Notes: generated by a model not told the origin, from the sequence alone. DNA of 64,000 bases from Sphingomonas sp. IC-56 (GCF_021043375.1 NZ_JAJNDV010000007.1:62001-126000); one strand, 5' to 3'. Counted from the first letter of the stretch, positions 51,823-60,453 are shown. Translations and numbers: made by a program.

Positions 51823-52611
51823 CTAGCCGTCGATGCTGCCGCCGAGGCTGGCATTGACCAGGCCGCCGTCGACGGTGAGCGTTTCGCCGACGACGTAGTC
51901 GCCCGCGCGGCTGGCGAGGTAGATGGCGGCACCGGCCATGTCTTCGTCGGTGCCGATGCGGCCGGCGGGGATGCGTTTGGCGACGCCGTCGCCGTGATCG
52001 CGCGCGGCCTTGTTCATGTCGCTGGGGAAGGCGCCGGGCGCGAGTGAGGATACCACGATTTTGTCGCGGATCAGCCGTGCGGCCATGCGGCGGGTCAGGT
52101 GGATCAGCGCGGCCTTCGACGCCTGATAGCTATAGGTTTCCCACGGGTTCACCCGCTGGCCGTCGATCGAGGTGATGTTGATAACCTTGGCGGGGCGGGC
52201 TTGCATGCCCGACGCCTTGAGCAGGGTGTGGAGCGCCTGGGTGAGGAAGAAGGGCGACTTGACGTTGAGCTCCATCACCTTGTCCCAGCCCTTTTCGGGG
52301 AAGGTGTCGAATGCCTCGCCCCAGGCCGCACCGGCATTGTTGACGAGGATGTCGAGCCGCGGCTCGCGCGCGGCGAGTTCGGCGGCGAGTGCCTTGCAGC
52401 CTTCGACCGTGGAGACGTCCATCGGCAGCGCAATGCAGTTCGGGCCCAACGCGGTCGCGGTCTCTTCGCAGGCCTCGGCCTTGCGCGAGGAGACATAGAC
52501 CTTCGCGCCTTGAGCGACGAAGCCGGCGGCGATCATCCGGCCAATGCCGCGCGACCCTCCGGTGACGAGCGCGACGCGATTGTCGAGGCGGAACAGGGTG
52601 GTGGTGTCCAT
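51823..52611 (-). CDS. Short-chain dehydrogenase/reductase
   Basis: Encodes 262 residues of the classical SDR type. It has TGGSRGIG (cofactor loop), NNAGAAWG, a catalytic Ser in INITSIDGQ, and YSYQASK (Tyr-x3-Lys). The basic residue after the glycine motif (SSRK) suggests NADP(H). The substrate is unknown. It lies 22 bases after the acyl-CoA dehydrogenase on the same strand with a good AGGAGAGG ribosome site, so both may act in one acyl or ketone pathway. Confidence 0.92.
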   Translation of the reverse strand: MDTTTLFRLDNRVALVTGGSRGIGRMIAAGFVAQGAKVYVSSRKAEACEETATALGPNCIALPMDVSTVEGCKALAAELAAREPRLDILVNNAGAAWGEAFDTFPEKGWDKVMELNVKSPFFLTQALHTLLKASGMQARPAKVINITSIDGQRVNPWETYSYQASKAALIHLTRRMAARLIRDKIVVSSLAPGAFPSDMNKAARDHGDGVAKRIPAGRIGTDEDMAGAAIYLASRAGDYVVGETLTVDGGLVNASLGGSIDG

Positions 52612-52633
52612 TGGTATCGTCCTCTCCTGGCGG

Positions 52634-53779
52634 TCAGCCGCCGCGCTTGAGCGTCTCGCGGGCGATGATCAGCTGCTGGATCTGGCTGGTGCCTTCGTAG
52701 ATGCGGAACAGGCGCACGTCGCGGTACAGCCGTTCGATGCCATAGTCGGCGATGTAGCCCGCCCCGCCGAAGATCTGCACCGCGCGATCGGCAACGCGGC
52801 CGACCATCTCGCTGGCGAAGTATTTCGCGGCGGCGGCTTCCATGGTGGTGTTCTCGCCGCGGTCCTTAGCCGCGGCGGTTTCGAGCACCAGCGCGCGGGC
52901 GGCGAGTGCTTCGGTCTTTGAGTCGGCCAGCATCGCCTGGATCAGCTGGTGCTCGGCGATTGGCTTGCCGAACTGGCGGCGCTCGGTGGCATAGGCGACG
53001 CAATCGGCGATCAGCCGCTCGGCGGTGCCGACGCATACCGCCGCGATGTGGAGCCGGCCGCGGTCGAGCACCTGCATGGCGATGCGGAAGCCGTCACCTT
53101 CCGCGCCCAGGCGGTTGGCGGCAGGCACCGGGGTGTCGTCGAACGTGACGTCGGCGACCTTGGCACCCTTTTGCCCCATCTTCTTTTCAGGTTCGCCAAT
53201 GCTGATGCCGGGCAGATCGCGGGGGACCAGAAACGCCGATACGCCGCGGCCGCCGGGATCGTCCGAAGTGCGCGCCATGACAGTGAAGAGCTCTGCCTTG
53301 TCGGCATTGGTGATGTAGCGTTTGGTGCCCGAGAGGCGATAGACCTCGCCATCGCGGACCGCCCGCGTCTTCACCGCGCCCGAGTCTGAGCCGACATCGG
53401 GCTCGGTCAGTGCGAAGCTGGTGACGATTTCGCCGGTGGCGATGCGCGGCAGCCACTGGGCCTTTTGCTCTGGCGTTCCGGCCATCACGAGACCCTGGCT
53501 GCCTATACCGACATTGGTGCCGAACGCCGAGCGGAAGGCGGGAGTGGTGCGGCCGAACTCGATGGCGACGCGGCACTCCTCCGCCATGCTCAGGCTCAGG
53601 CCGCCATGCTCTTCACCGATCGACAGGCCGAACAGGCCGAGTGCCTTCATCGACTCGATCAGGTCGGGGGGTATTGCGTCGGCAGCCTCGATCTCGGCTT
53701 CGCGTGGGCGAAGCTGCTCCGCGACGAAGCGTCGGACCGTGTCCAACAGGCTGTCGAATACCTCCGGGTCGAGCGCCAT
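52634..53779 (-). CDS. Acyl-CoA dehydrogenase
   Basis: Encodes 381 residues. FAD/substrate motifs are FALTEPDVGSDSGAVKTRA, GTKRYITNADKAE, and RRQFGKPIAEHQLIQAMLA. The catalytic base is the Glu in RIYEGTSQIQQLIIAR (medium/short-chain position). It catalyses alpha,beta-desaturation of an acyl-CoA, passing electrons to ETF. Chain-length preference is unknown. It is paired with the SDR downstream. Confidence 0.95.
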   Translation of the reverse strand: MALDPEVFDSLLDTVRRFVAEQLRPREAEIEAADAIPPDLIESMKALGLFGLSIGEEHGGLSLSMAEECRVAIEFGRTTPAFRSAFGTNVGIGSQGLVMAGTPEQKAQWLPRIATGEIVTSFALTEPDVGSDSGAVKTRAVRDGEVYRLSGTKRYITNADKAELFTVMARTSDDPGGRGVSAFLVPRDLPGISIGEPEKKMGQKGAKVADVTFDDTPVPAANRLGAEGDGFRIAMQVLDRGRLHIAAVCVGTAERLIADCVAYATERRQFGKPIAEHQLIQAMLADSKTEALAARALVLETAAAKDRGENTTMEAAAAKYFASEMVGRVADRAVQIFGGAGYIADYGIERLYRDVRLFRIYEGTSQIQQLIIARETLKRGG

Positions 53780-53878
53780 GCATCCGTTCTTCTTGTTCTA
53801 ATTACCTCCAGGCTATCGCTTCGTGCGGGCGCGAACAAGCCATACCGGATGTTCAAAACAGATAGTTTGCAGGCGCGC

Positions 53879-54757
53879 TTACCGTGTAGAGTTCAGCAGC
53901 CCAGGGATCAGGGGCGGCAATTCGCGCCCGAGGAAACCGAGCGGCCCGACCGTTTCGGCCAAGCGCCGCCCCGCCTCGCCATGCAGCCAGACACCCCAGG
54001 CGGCGGCGACGCGCGGCGTGGCGCCTCGGGCCATCAGAGCACCGATAATCCCGGCGAGCACATCGCCCGAGCCGCCGGTGGCAAGGCCTGGGCCGCCGCC
54101 GGCGTAGCGCAGCACCGGCTGATCGGGGCAGGCGATCCAGGTCAGCGCGCCCTTCAGCAGCACGGTGGCGCCGAAGCGCTCGGCAGCTTCGCGCACCAGC
54201 CCTGCGGGGTCGTCTTTGGTGCGCGCTTCGTCGCACTGCATCAGCTGGATCATTTCGCCCGGATGTGGCGTCAGGACGATCCGCCCTTCATGCGCCTGCA
54301 GCGCGTCGGCCATGTCGGGGGCCGCGGTCAGCGCGGCGGCGTCGATCACCAGCGACAGGTCGGACCTGGGTTTGGCGATTGCGGCGGACAGGATCGGTGC
54401 AGCGGCCGATTTGCTTCCCATGCCCGGACCCAGCACCAGCGTGTCGCAGCGCGTCAGGTACTCGGCGAGCTTGGGTCCCGCCTCGGCGCCGAGCTCGCCC
54501 GCTTCGTTGGTGGGGAGCGAATAGACGGCGGCTTCGGGCATGGTCAGGCCGAGTGCCAGGGCAACGCGCTGTGCGGTAGCCAGCTGGACCTTGCCGGCGC
54601 CGGCGCGGAACGCGGCTTCACCGGTGAGGCGAAGCGCGCCGGGCACCGTTTCGGAGCCCCCGGCGATGAGGACGCGGCCGCGGCTGTTCTTGTCGGTATC
54701 GCCTTCAGGTTGCGGCAGCGGGTGCTCGGCGAGCCAGGCGGAATCGAGCGCGCTCAT
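53879..54757 (-). CDS. nnrD: ADP/ATP-dependent NAD(P)H-hydrate dehydratase
   Basis: Encodes 292 residues of the CARKD family with ribokinase-like fold. Motifs are GRVLIAGGSETVPGALRLTGEAA, IVLTPHPGEMIQLM and the terminal ATGGSGDVLAGIIGALMA. It repairs damaged NADHX/NADPHX. The NAD(P)HX epimerase domain found fused in E. coli is absent, so it must be encoded elsewhere. Its start overlaps the stop of the phosphatase gene (ATGA). Confidence 0.92.
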   Translation of the reverse strand: MSALDSAWLAEHPLPQPEGDTDKNSRGRVLIAGGSETVPGALRLTGEAAFRAGAGKVQLATAQRVALALGLTMPEAAVYSLPTNEAGELGAEAGPKLAEYLTRCDTLVLGPGMGSKSAAAPILSAAIAKPRSDLSLVIDAAALTAAPDMADALQAHEGRIVLTPHPGEMIQLMQCDEARTKDDPAGLVREAAERFGATVLLKGALTWIACPDQPVLRYAGGGPGLATGGSGDVLAGIIGALMARGATPRVAAAWGVWLHGEAGRRLAETVGPLGFLGRELPPLIPGLLNSTR

Positions 54758-55533
54758 CCGCGTGCCGCCACTGGTGCGTCCGGCTCGGACGTGACTTGCG
54801 CCTGCGAGTCGCGCTCCATCGATGCGGTCACGTTGTAGCGGACCAGCGCCATTCCCCCGTCCTTGCCCGCAGCGGGATCGAAGGCATATTCGGTGACCGA
54901 ACAGTTGGCGACATCGCCGGCCTTGTCGATCGCGAGGATCTCGGCTTCCGACAGGTTCTCGATGATGTAGCGCAGGCAGAGCACCACGACCTGGTGCGCG
55001 ACGATCATCACGTTGCGGCCGGCATAATGGAGCGAGACCGTGTCCAGCAGCGCACGCAGGCGGAAGATGACATCACACCAGCTCTCGCCGCCGGGCGGGC
55101 GGTGGTAGAATTTGCCGAGCAGGCGGCGGAACTCGGCCTGGTCGGGCTCAAGTGCGTGAATGCCTGCGCTGGTCAGGCCGTCGAGAATGCCAAATTCCTT
55201 TTCGCGCAGCCGTTCGTCGGCGCAAATCGGCTCGGCGGGATCGGCGCCGCCTGCGTCGCGGAAGATGCGGGCGGTTTCGCGGGCGCGCAGATAAGGGCTG
55301 GCGAGGATCACGTCCGGGCGGCCATTGCCATGCCCTTGCGCGAACCAGCGGCCGAGTGCGTCGGCCTGCTGCTCGCCGAGCTGCGACAGGGGCACGTCGA
55401 CGTCGCGCATGTCGATGGCGATGCGGTGCTCACCGGCGGCGTCGGCCTGGTCGCGGGCGACATTGCCGGCGCTCTGGCCATGGCGGACGATCCAGAGGCG
55501 CGTCGGCCAGCGGGGGTGGGTTTGATCGGGCAT
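54754..55533 (-). CDS. Histidine phosphatase family protein
   Basis: Encodes 259 residues. The phospho-histidine motif is LWIVRHGQSAGN, followed by SPYLRARETARIF (Arg), EKEFGILDGLT (Glu) and VMIVAHQVVVLCLR (second His). It is a phosphoglycerate mutase-like phosphatase of unknown substrate. Translation is coupled to nnrD by a 4-base overlap. Confidence 0.9.
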   Translation of the reverse strand: MPDQTHPRWPTRLWIVRHGQSAGNVARDQADAAGEHRIAIDMRDVDVPLSQLGEQQADALGRWFAQGHGNGRPDVILASPYLRARETARIFRDAGGADPAEPICADERLREKEFGILDGLTSAGIHALEPDQAEFRRLLGKFYHRPPGGESWCDVIFRLRALLDTVSLHYAGRNVMIVAHQVVVLCLRYIIENLSEAEILAIDKAGDVANCSVTEYAFDPAAGKDGGMALVRYNVTASMERDSQAQVTSEPDAPVAARG

Positions 55534-55569
55534 TGCTGGGTCAATGCCGGGGGGCGTGATTGGTTCACG

Positions 55570-55601
55570 CGAAGGCGCGAAGGCACGAAGGCACGAAGGG
55601 T
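55570..55601. repeat. Short tandem repeat (8 bp x 4)
   Basis: Four copies of CGAAGGCA with small changes in the first and last copy, immediately upstream of the phosphatase start region and next to the inverted repeat at 55612. It is non-coding as far as can be seen. Confidence 0.75.
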
Positions 55602-55611
55602 GAAGAAGGAA

Positions 55612-55764
55612 GAGGTTCGCGCAGAGGCGCGGAGGCGCAGAGAAGACGGCCTGTGGCTTCGTTCGGGAGACTAGTCTCTACGTCCGAACTGGCGGCGCGG
55701 AGCGTTCCTGCCGCTTCGCGGCGTCTTCTTTTTCTCTGCGTCTCTGCGCCTCTGCGCGAACCTC
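55612..55764. repeat. GTTCGCGCAGAGGCGC inverted repeat, copy 2
   Basis: Arms 55612-55644 and 55732-55764 are inverse over 33 bases with two mismatches; the core matches the ends of the element at 26740-26873. The interior (87 bases) differs between the two loci. It lies 33 bases beyond the aldo/keto reductase stop. No transposase is present. Confidence 0.85.
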
Positions 55765-55797
55765 TAAACTTCCTGCCTTCGAACTCTGGCGTGAACT

Positions 55798-56748
55798 TCA
55801 AGCGCCCGCGGCTGTAAGCCGATCAAGCTGGTCGCTGGCCAGCGTCACGTCCCAGGCGCCCAGTAGTTCGTCGAGTTGTTCGAGCGAGGTGGCGCTGGCG
55901 ATCGGTGCGGTCACGCCGTCCTGTGCGGCCAGCCAGGCCAGAGCGATCTGGGCGTGGCTGGCGCCCGTTTGCGCGGCGACTTCGTCCATTGCGGCGAGTA
56001 CCGGGCCACCCTTACCCTTGAGCAGCTCGCCCATACGGCCGCCGCGGACGCTTTTGCCCAGGTCCGCGTCGCTGCGGTACTTGCCGGTGAGGAAGCCCGA
56101 AGCCAGGCCGTAATAGGGCAGCACGCCGATATTCTGGGTGACGCACAGGTCCTGCAGCTCGCCTTCGAACTTGCGGCGGCTGACGAGATTATATTCGGGC
56201 TGGAGCACCCGGTAGTGCGGGAGACCGTCGCGCGCGGCGATATCGAGCGCCGCCTTGAAGCGGATCGCGTGGAAGTTGGACGCGCCGAGCACGCGGACCT
56301 TGCCGGCGTCGATCAGGCGACCAAAGGCGGCGAGCACTTCTTCCTGCGGTACGTTCTCATCGTCCTGGTGTGCGTAATAGAGGTCGATGGTTTCCACGCC
56401 CAGCCGCTGGAGCGAGGCTTCGGCTGCGGCGGCGATGCGGGCGGGGGCGAGGCCGGTGCCGCCTTCGCCCGGCAGCATGCCGACCTTGGTCGCGAGCAGC
56501 ACCTGGTCGCGCTTGCCCGAGGTGCGCAGCCATTCGCCGATGATCGTCTCGGATTCGCCGCCCTGATGGCCCGAGACCCAGGCGGAGTAGACGTCGGCGG
56601 TGTCGATCATCACCCCGCCAGCTTCGGCGAAGCGGTCGAGGATGCGGAAGCTTTGCGCCTTGTCGATGGTCCAGCCAAAGACATTGCCGCCAAGCACCAG
56701 CGGCGGGATGGCAAGGCCGCTGGCGCCGAGTTCGCGAGTGGGGGTCAT
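55798..56748 (-). CDS. Aldo/keto reductase
   Basis: Encodes 316 residues of the AKR (beta/alpha)8 fold. The catalytic tetrad is Asp49 (MIDTADVYS), Tyr54, Lys88 (LLATKVG) and His127 (LYYAHQDDEN). NADPH is the usual cofactor. The substrate is unknown. The start codon overlaps the stop of a small lipoprotein gene (ATGA) upstream. Confidence 0.93.
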   Translation of the reverse strand: MTPTRELGASGLAIPPLVLGGNVFGWTIDKAQSFRILDRFAEAGGVMIDTADVYSAWVSGHQGGESETIIGEWLRTSGKRDQVLLATKVGMLPGEGGTGLAPARIAAAAEASLQRLGVETIDLYYAHQDDENVPQEEVLAAFGRLIDAGKVRVLGASNFHAIRFKAALDIAARDGLPHYRVLQPEYNLVSRRKFEGELQDLCVTQNIGVLPYYGLASGFLTGKYRSDADLGKSVRGGRMGELLKGKGGPVLAAMDEVAAQTGASHAQIALAWLAAQDGVTAPIASATSLEQLDELLGAWDVTLASDQLDRLTAAGA

Positions 56749-56915
56749 TGGGCGTCCTCCGAAATGTTGACCGGAGTGCCGGAATTAATGTCGATCGCCT
56801 CGGCTGCCTCGTTCAGCTGACGCGCCTCGTCGGGGGTGAGCCCGCTGGGGTCCTCGTCAGCCTGTCCGCAACCGGCGAGCGCCAGGGCGAGGGGCAGCAA
56901 CGGCAAAAGACGCAT
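56745..56915 (-). CDS. Small lipoprotein (56 residues)
   Basis: Encodes MRLLPLLPLALALAGCGQAD, followed by a short acidic tail (ending in NISEDAQ). The lipobox is LAGC (Cys16) and the mature peptide is about 41 residues. AGGAG lies eight bases before ATG 56915. Its stop is shared with the AKR start, so the two are likely co-translated. The function is unknown. Confidence 0.75.
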   Translation of the reverse strand: MRLLPLLPLALALAGCGQADEDPSGLTPDEARQLNEAAEAIDINSGTPVNISEDAQ

Positions 56916-56948
56916 TCCGGCTTCTCCTGGCTTGAGGACGCCTAACGG

Positions 56949-57191
56949 TTAGTCGATGATCTCGTTGCCTGCCACGCCGTCATCGCTGACATTGGCTTCG
57001 TAGCTGTTCTCGGCTGCGTCGAAGGCCGCGTCGGTTGCGGCATTGGCGGCGTTCACGTCGGCGACGGCTTCGCCCATGGTGTTGCTGTCGCCGGTCATGG
57101 TTTCATTGGCTTCGGCGGCTTCGTTCTGCGCCTTGTTGTTGCAGGCGGAAAGGGCGAGCAGGGCGAGGGCGGGGAAGAGGAGGGTGCGCAT
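56949..57191 (-). CDS. Small acidic lipoprotein
   Basis: Encodes 80 residues. MRTLLFPALALLALSACNNK contains lipobox LSAC (Cys17). The mature part is low-complexity and rich in Ala, Asn, Asp and Glu (DVNAANAATDAAFDAAENSY), probably disordered. AAGAAGG precedes ATG 57191. The start lies 112 bases from the divergent ArsR-type gene, across the operator. The family is not recognised. Confidence 0.75.
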   Translation of the reverse strand: MRTLLFPALALLALSACNNKAQNEAAEANETMTGDSNTMGEAVADVNAANAATDAAFDAAENSYEANVSDDGVAGNEIID

Positions 57192-57271
57192 GCTGTATAC
57201 CTTCTTGTCGACGCGGAAAACGGAGGTATCCGGCGTCAACAGCTGAGGCAACAGGGATGCTCGATTGACCT

Positions 57272-57293
57272 GATATAAAGATATCTTTATATC
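57272..57293 (+). promoter_or_regulatory. Perfect 22-bp palindromic operator
   Basis: Half-site GATATAAAGAT with its exact inverse, 10 bases before the ATG of the ArsR/methyltransferase gene. It is strikingly AT-rich against the surrounding DNA. Size and symmetry fit a dimeric ArsR-type repressor. I recall similar ATAAAGATATCTTTAT motifs near SAM-cycle genes in alphaproteobacteria, but this was not checked. No Shine-Dalgarno separates it from the start codon. Confidence 0.88.
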
Positions 57294-57303
57294 TCCATGT
57301 CCC

Positions 57304-58257
57304 ATGACTTCGGCCCTTTCCATCTTCCGCGCGCTGGCGGATTCGACGCGGTTGCGCATCGTGGCGCTGCTGCGCGCGATGGAGCTGAGCGTCGGCGAAC
57401 TGGCGCAGGTGCTGGGCCAGAGCCAGCCGCGCGTGTCGCGCCATGTGAAGATCCTGTGCGACGCGGGGCTTGCCGAGCGGCGCAAGGAAGGCAGCTGGGT
57501 GTTCGTCGCGCTGGGCGCGGACCACAAGGTGCAGCCGATCCTGGCGGCGTTCGACAGCTGGAACGAGAAGGATCACTGGACGATCGCGGATGAGGCCCGG
57601 CTGGCGGCGGTGCGCGCCGACCGGGCCGTCGCGGCGGCGGACTGGTTCGAGGCCAATGCCGGACAGTGGGACGCGATCCGATCGCTCCATGTCGCGGAAA
57701 GCCAGGTCGAGGCGGCGATGGCCAAGGCGCTGGGTGAGGGGCCGCTTGGCCAGCTGGTCGATATCGGTACGGGCACTGGGCGCATGCTGGAGCTGTTCGG
57801 GCCCAAGGCGCGGCAGGCGCTGGGCATCGACCGCTCGTCGGAAATGCTGCGGCTGGCGCGTGCCAAGCTGTCCGAGCAGGGGCTGGACAATGCCGAGCTG
57901 CGCCAGGCTGACCTGTATGCCCTGCCGCTGAGCGATGGCGGCGCCGACACCGCGATCCTCCACCATGTGCTGCACTTCGCACAGCAGCCCGGCGCCGCGA
58001 TCGGCGAGGCCGGGCGCGTGCTGAGTGACGGCGGTCGGCTGCTGATCGTCGATTTCGCGCCCCACGAGCGCGAGGAACTGCGCACCCGCGACGCGCATGC
58101 GCGGCTGGGCTTTTCCGACGAGCAGGTGCTGGCGTGGTTCGAGGCGGCGGGGCTCGCGCCGGTGCTGGTCGAGACGCTGGAGGGTGGCGAGCTCACCGTG
58201 AAACTATGGCTGGGTCGCAAGACCGGCGAGAAAAAGAGGGAAGTGAAGGCGGCATGA
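57304..58257 (+). CDS. ArsR-type regulator fused to a SAM-dependent methyltransferase domain
   Basis: Encodes 317 residues. Residues 1-85 are a winged helix (IFRALADSTRLRIVALLRAM, recognition helix SQPRVSRHVKILCDAGL). Residues 145-250 are a class I methyltransferase fold with the SAM loop LVDIGTGTGRMLELF and LYALPLSDGGAD. The fusion fits a regulator sensing SAM or SAH and controlling the methionine genes it precedes. The operator at 57272-57293 abuts the start, so autoregulation is likely. The lack of a ribosome site suggests a leaderless or weakly translated mRNA. metF overlaps by ATGA. Confidence 0.9.
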   Translation: MTSALSIFRALADSTRLRIVALLRAMELSVGELAQVLGQSQPRVSRHVKILCDAGLAERRKEGSWVFVALGADHKVQPILAAFDSWNEKDHWTIADEARLAAVRADRAVAAADWFEANAGQWDAIRSLHVAESQVEAAMAKALGEGPLGQLVDIGTGTGRMLELFGPKARQALGIDRSSEMLRLARAKLSEQGLDNAELRQADLYALPLSDGGADTAILHHVLHFAQQPGAAIGEAGRVLSDGGRLLIVDFAPHEREELRTRDAHARLGFSDEQVLAWFEAAGLAPVLVETLEGGELTVKLWLGRKTGEKKREVKAA

Positions 58258-59171
58258 GCAACGTGGATCCTTTGGCGCCGCCGCTGTTCGCCGATGTGGC
58301 GGGCGACATCGATGTGAGCTTCGAATTCTTCCCGCCCAAGAGCGAGAAGATGGAAGAAACGCTGTGGGAGTCGGTGCAGACGCTCTCGCCGCTCGGGCCG
58401 CGCTTCGTGAGCGTCACCTATGGCGCGGGCGGGACCACGCGCGAGCGCACCCACAACACGGTGGCGCGGATCGCGCGCGAGACGGCGATCCCTGCCGCCG
58501 CGCACCTCACCTGTGTCGAGGCGACCCGCGAGGAGATCGACCAGGTCGCGCAGGAATATTGGGCCGCGGGCGTGCGGCATATCGTCGCGCTGCGCGGGGA
58601 TTCGCCGCGTGCGGGCGAGAAGTACCGCACCCACCCGGGCGGGTATGAGAATGCCGCCGATCTGGTGGCCGGCCTTCGCAAGCTACACCCATTCGAGATT
58701 TCGGTCGCGGCCTATCCCGAATGCCATCCGGATTCCGAGCATGCCCAGGCGGATCTGGACAATCTGAAGCGCAAGATCGACGCTGGCGCCAACCGGGCGA
58801 TCACCCAGTTCTTCTTCGAGCCCGACACGTTTTTCCGCTTTCGCGACGATGCGATCAAGGCAGGGATCGATGCCGAGATCGTGCCGGGGATCATGCCGGT
58901 GATGAACTATGCCAGCGTGGTGCGGATGTCGGCGATGTGCGGCACCGCGGTTCCGGCATGGATGGAGACGCTGTTCGAGGGGTTGGACGAGCATCCCGCC
59001 GCGCGCCAGCTGGTGGCGGCGACGCTGACGGCCGAATTGTGCCGCAAGCTCTATGCCGGGGGTGTGCGGCAGTTTCACTTCTACACGCTCAACCGGGCGG
59101 AGCTTAGCTACGCGATTTGTCACTTGCTGGGGGTTCGGCCCCGGGCGGCGGCGGGATTGGTCGCGGCTTAG
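58254..59171 (+). CDS. metF: Methylenetetrahydrofolate reductase
   Basis: Encodes 305 residues. It reduces 5,10-methylene-THF to 5-methyl-THF with FAD. The family start is VSFEFFPPKSEKMEETLW (catalytic Glu), followed by SVTYGAGGTTRERT, HLTCVEATREEI, LRGDSPRAG, FFFEPDTFFRF and PGIMPVMNY. ATG 58254 overlaps the regulator stop. Product 5-methyl-THF is used by the MetH proteins downstream. Confidence 0.96.
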   Translation: MSNVDPLAPPLFADVAGDIDVSFEFFPPKSEKMEETLWESVQTLSPLGPRFVSVTYGAGGTTRERTHNTVARIARETAIPAAAHLTCVEATREEIDQVAQEYWAAGVRHIVALRGDSPRAGEKYRTHPGGYENAADLVAGLRKLHPFEISVAAYPECHPDSEHAQADLDNLKRKIDAGANRAITQFFFEPDTFFRFRDDAIKAGIDAEIVPGIMPVMNYASVVRMSAMCGTAVPAWMETLFEGLDEHPAARQLVAATLTAELCRKLYAGGVRQFHFYTLNRAELSYAICHLLGVRPRAAAGLVAA

Positions 59172-59172
59172 A

Positions 59173-59229
59173 AATCCTCCCTGGAACGGGGAGGGGGACC
59201 AAGGCGCGAAGCGGCTTGGTGGAGGGGGC
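59173..59229. repeat. Palindromic repeat family 1, copy D
   Basis: AATCCTCCCTGGAACGGGGAGG, hairpin ACCAAGGCGCGAAGCGGCTTGGT, then GGAGGGGG and CTCTCCGC. It is the left unit of an inverted pair in the metF-metH1 spacer. It is more diverged than copies F and G. Confidence 0.8.
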
Positions 59230-59256
59230 TCTCCGCGAGCGAGCCCCTTGCGGCAA

Positions 59257-59307
59257 CCCCCCTCCACCATGCTTCGCATGGTCCCCCTCCCCTTTCCGGG
59301 GAGGATT
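59257..59307. repeat. Palindromic repeat family 1, copy E
   Basis: CCCCCCTCCACCATGCTTCG, CATGGT, CCCCCTCCCCTTT, CCGGGGAGGATT. It is the right unit, inverse to copy D with a 27-base gap. The metH1 start is 13 bases further on. Confidence 0.8.
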
Positions 59308-59319
59308 GAGAGAAGTGAT

Positions 59320-60366
59320 ATGACTGCACGCGAGAAACTGCTGGCTGAGGCCGCCAAGCGCATCCTGATCACCGACGGCGCCTTTGGGACCGAGATCCAG
59401 AACTGGAAGCTCGACGAGGCGGCCTATGCGGGCGATCTGGGCCTCACGCACGACCAGAAGGGCAATAACGACATCCTCGCGCTGACCATGCCTGAGGTGC
59501 CCGCGTCGATCCACCGCGCCTATTTCGAGGCCGGAGCGGACATTGCCGAGACCAACACCTTCTCGGCAAACCGGATCAGCCAGGCCGATTACGGCGCCGA
59601 GCATCTGGTGCGCGCGATCAATGTCGAGAGCGCGAAGCTGGCGCGGGGAATCGCCGACGAGTTCGAGGCCAGGGACGGGCGGCCGCGCTTCGTGGCGGGC
59701 GCATTGGGGCCGACCAACAAGACGCTGTCGCTGTCGCCCGACGTCAACGACCCTGGCTTTCGCGAGATCGACTTCGACCATCTGAAGGACGTGTACCGCG
59801 AGCAGATCGACGCGCTGGTCGAGGGCGGGGTGGACTTCATCCTGATCGAGACGGTGTTCGATACGCTCAATGCCAAGGCCGGGGTCATGGCGGCGATCGA
59901 GGCGGGCAATGACCTGGGCCGCGACTTGCCGATCATGCTGTCGATGACGCTGACCGACCTGTCCGGGCGCAACCTGTCGGGCCACACGGTCGAGGCGTTC
60001 TGGCACGCGGTGCGGCATGCCAAGCCGGTGACGATCGGGCTTAATTGTTCGTTCGGGGCCGAGCAGCTGCGGCCGCATGTGAAGACGCTCTCGGCGCTCT
60101 GCGACACGCTGATCATGGTGTATCCTAATGCCGGGCTGCCCAACGAGCTTGGCGCCTATGACGAGGCGCCGGCGACGACCGCCGGACTGGTCAAGGAATG
60201 GGCCGATGCGGGGCAGGTCAACGTTCTCGGCGGGTGCTGCGGGTCGACGCCGGCGCATATCGCGGCGATTGCGCAGGCGGTGAAGGACTTGGCCCCGCGG
60301 GCGATCCCCAAGCCGCCGGTGCAGACGCGGCTGGCCGGGCTGGAGCCGTTTACGATGGTGGCTTGA
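59320..60366 (+). CDS. metH1: Methionine synthase, homocysteine-binding subunit (split MetH, N-terminal part)
   Basis: Encodes 348 residues corresponding to the homocysteine-binding barrel of MetH. Zinc ligands are the Cys in GLNCSFGAEQLRPH and the Cys pair in NVLGGCCGSTPAHI. The other metH domains (folate, cobalamin, activation) are on a separate gene at 60519-63191, so the enzyme is split into two polypeptides, as is known in alphaproteobacteria. ATG 59320 lies behind GAGAGAAG. Confidence 0.94.
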   Translation: MTAREKLLAEAAKRILITDGAFGTEIQNWKLDEAAYAGDLGLTHDQKGNNDILALTMPEVPASIHRAYFEAGADIAETNTFSANRISQADYGAEHLVRAINVESAKLARGIADEFEARDGRPRFVAGALGPTNKTLSLSPDVNDPGFREIDFDHLKDVYREQIDALVEGGVDFILIETVFDTLNAKAGVMAAIEAGNDLGRDLPIMLSMTLTDLSGRNLSGHTVEAFWHAVRHAKPVTIGLNCSFGAEQLRPHVKTLSALCDTLIMVYPNAGLPNELGAYDEAPATTAGLVKEWADAGQVNVLGGCCGSTPAHIAAIAQAVKDLAPRAIPKPPVQTRLAGLEPFTMVA

Positions 60367-60372
60367 ACCTCA

Positions 60373-60423
60373 AATCCTCCCCCGGAGGGGGAGGAGGACC
60401 AGCGAAGCTGGTGGAGGGGTAGT
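60373..60423. repeat. Palindromic repeat family 1, copy F
   Basis: AATCCTCCCCCGGAGGGGGAGG, hairpin ACCAGCGAAGCTGGT, then GGAGGGGTAGT and TCTCCGC. It starts 6 bases after the metH1 stop codon and is the left unit of a pair. Confidence 0.88.
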
Positions 60424-60453
60424 CTCCGCACGCTGGCCGGTTCGTTTGTTGCA

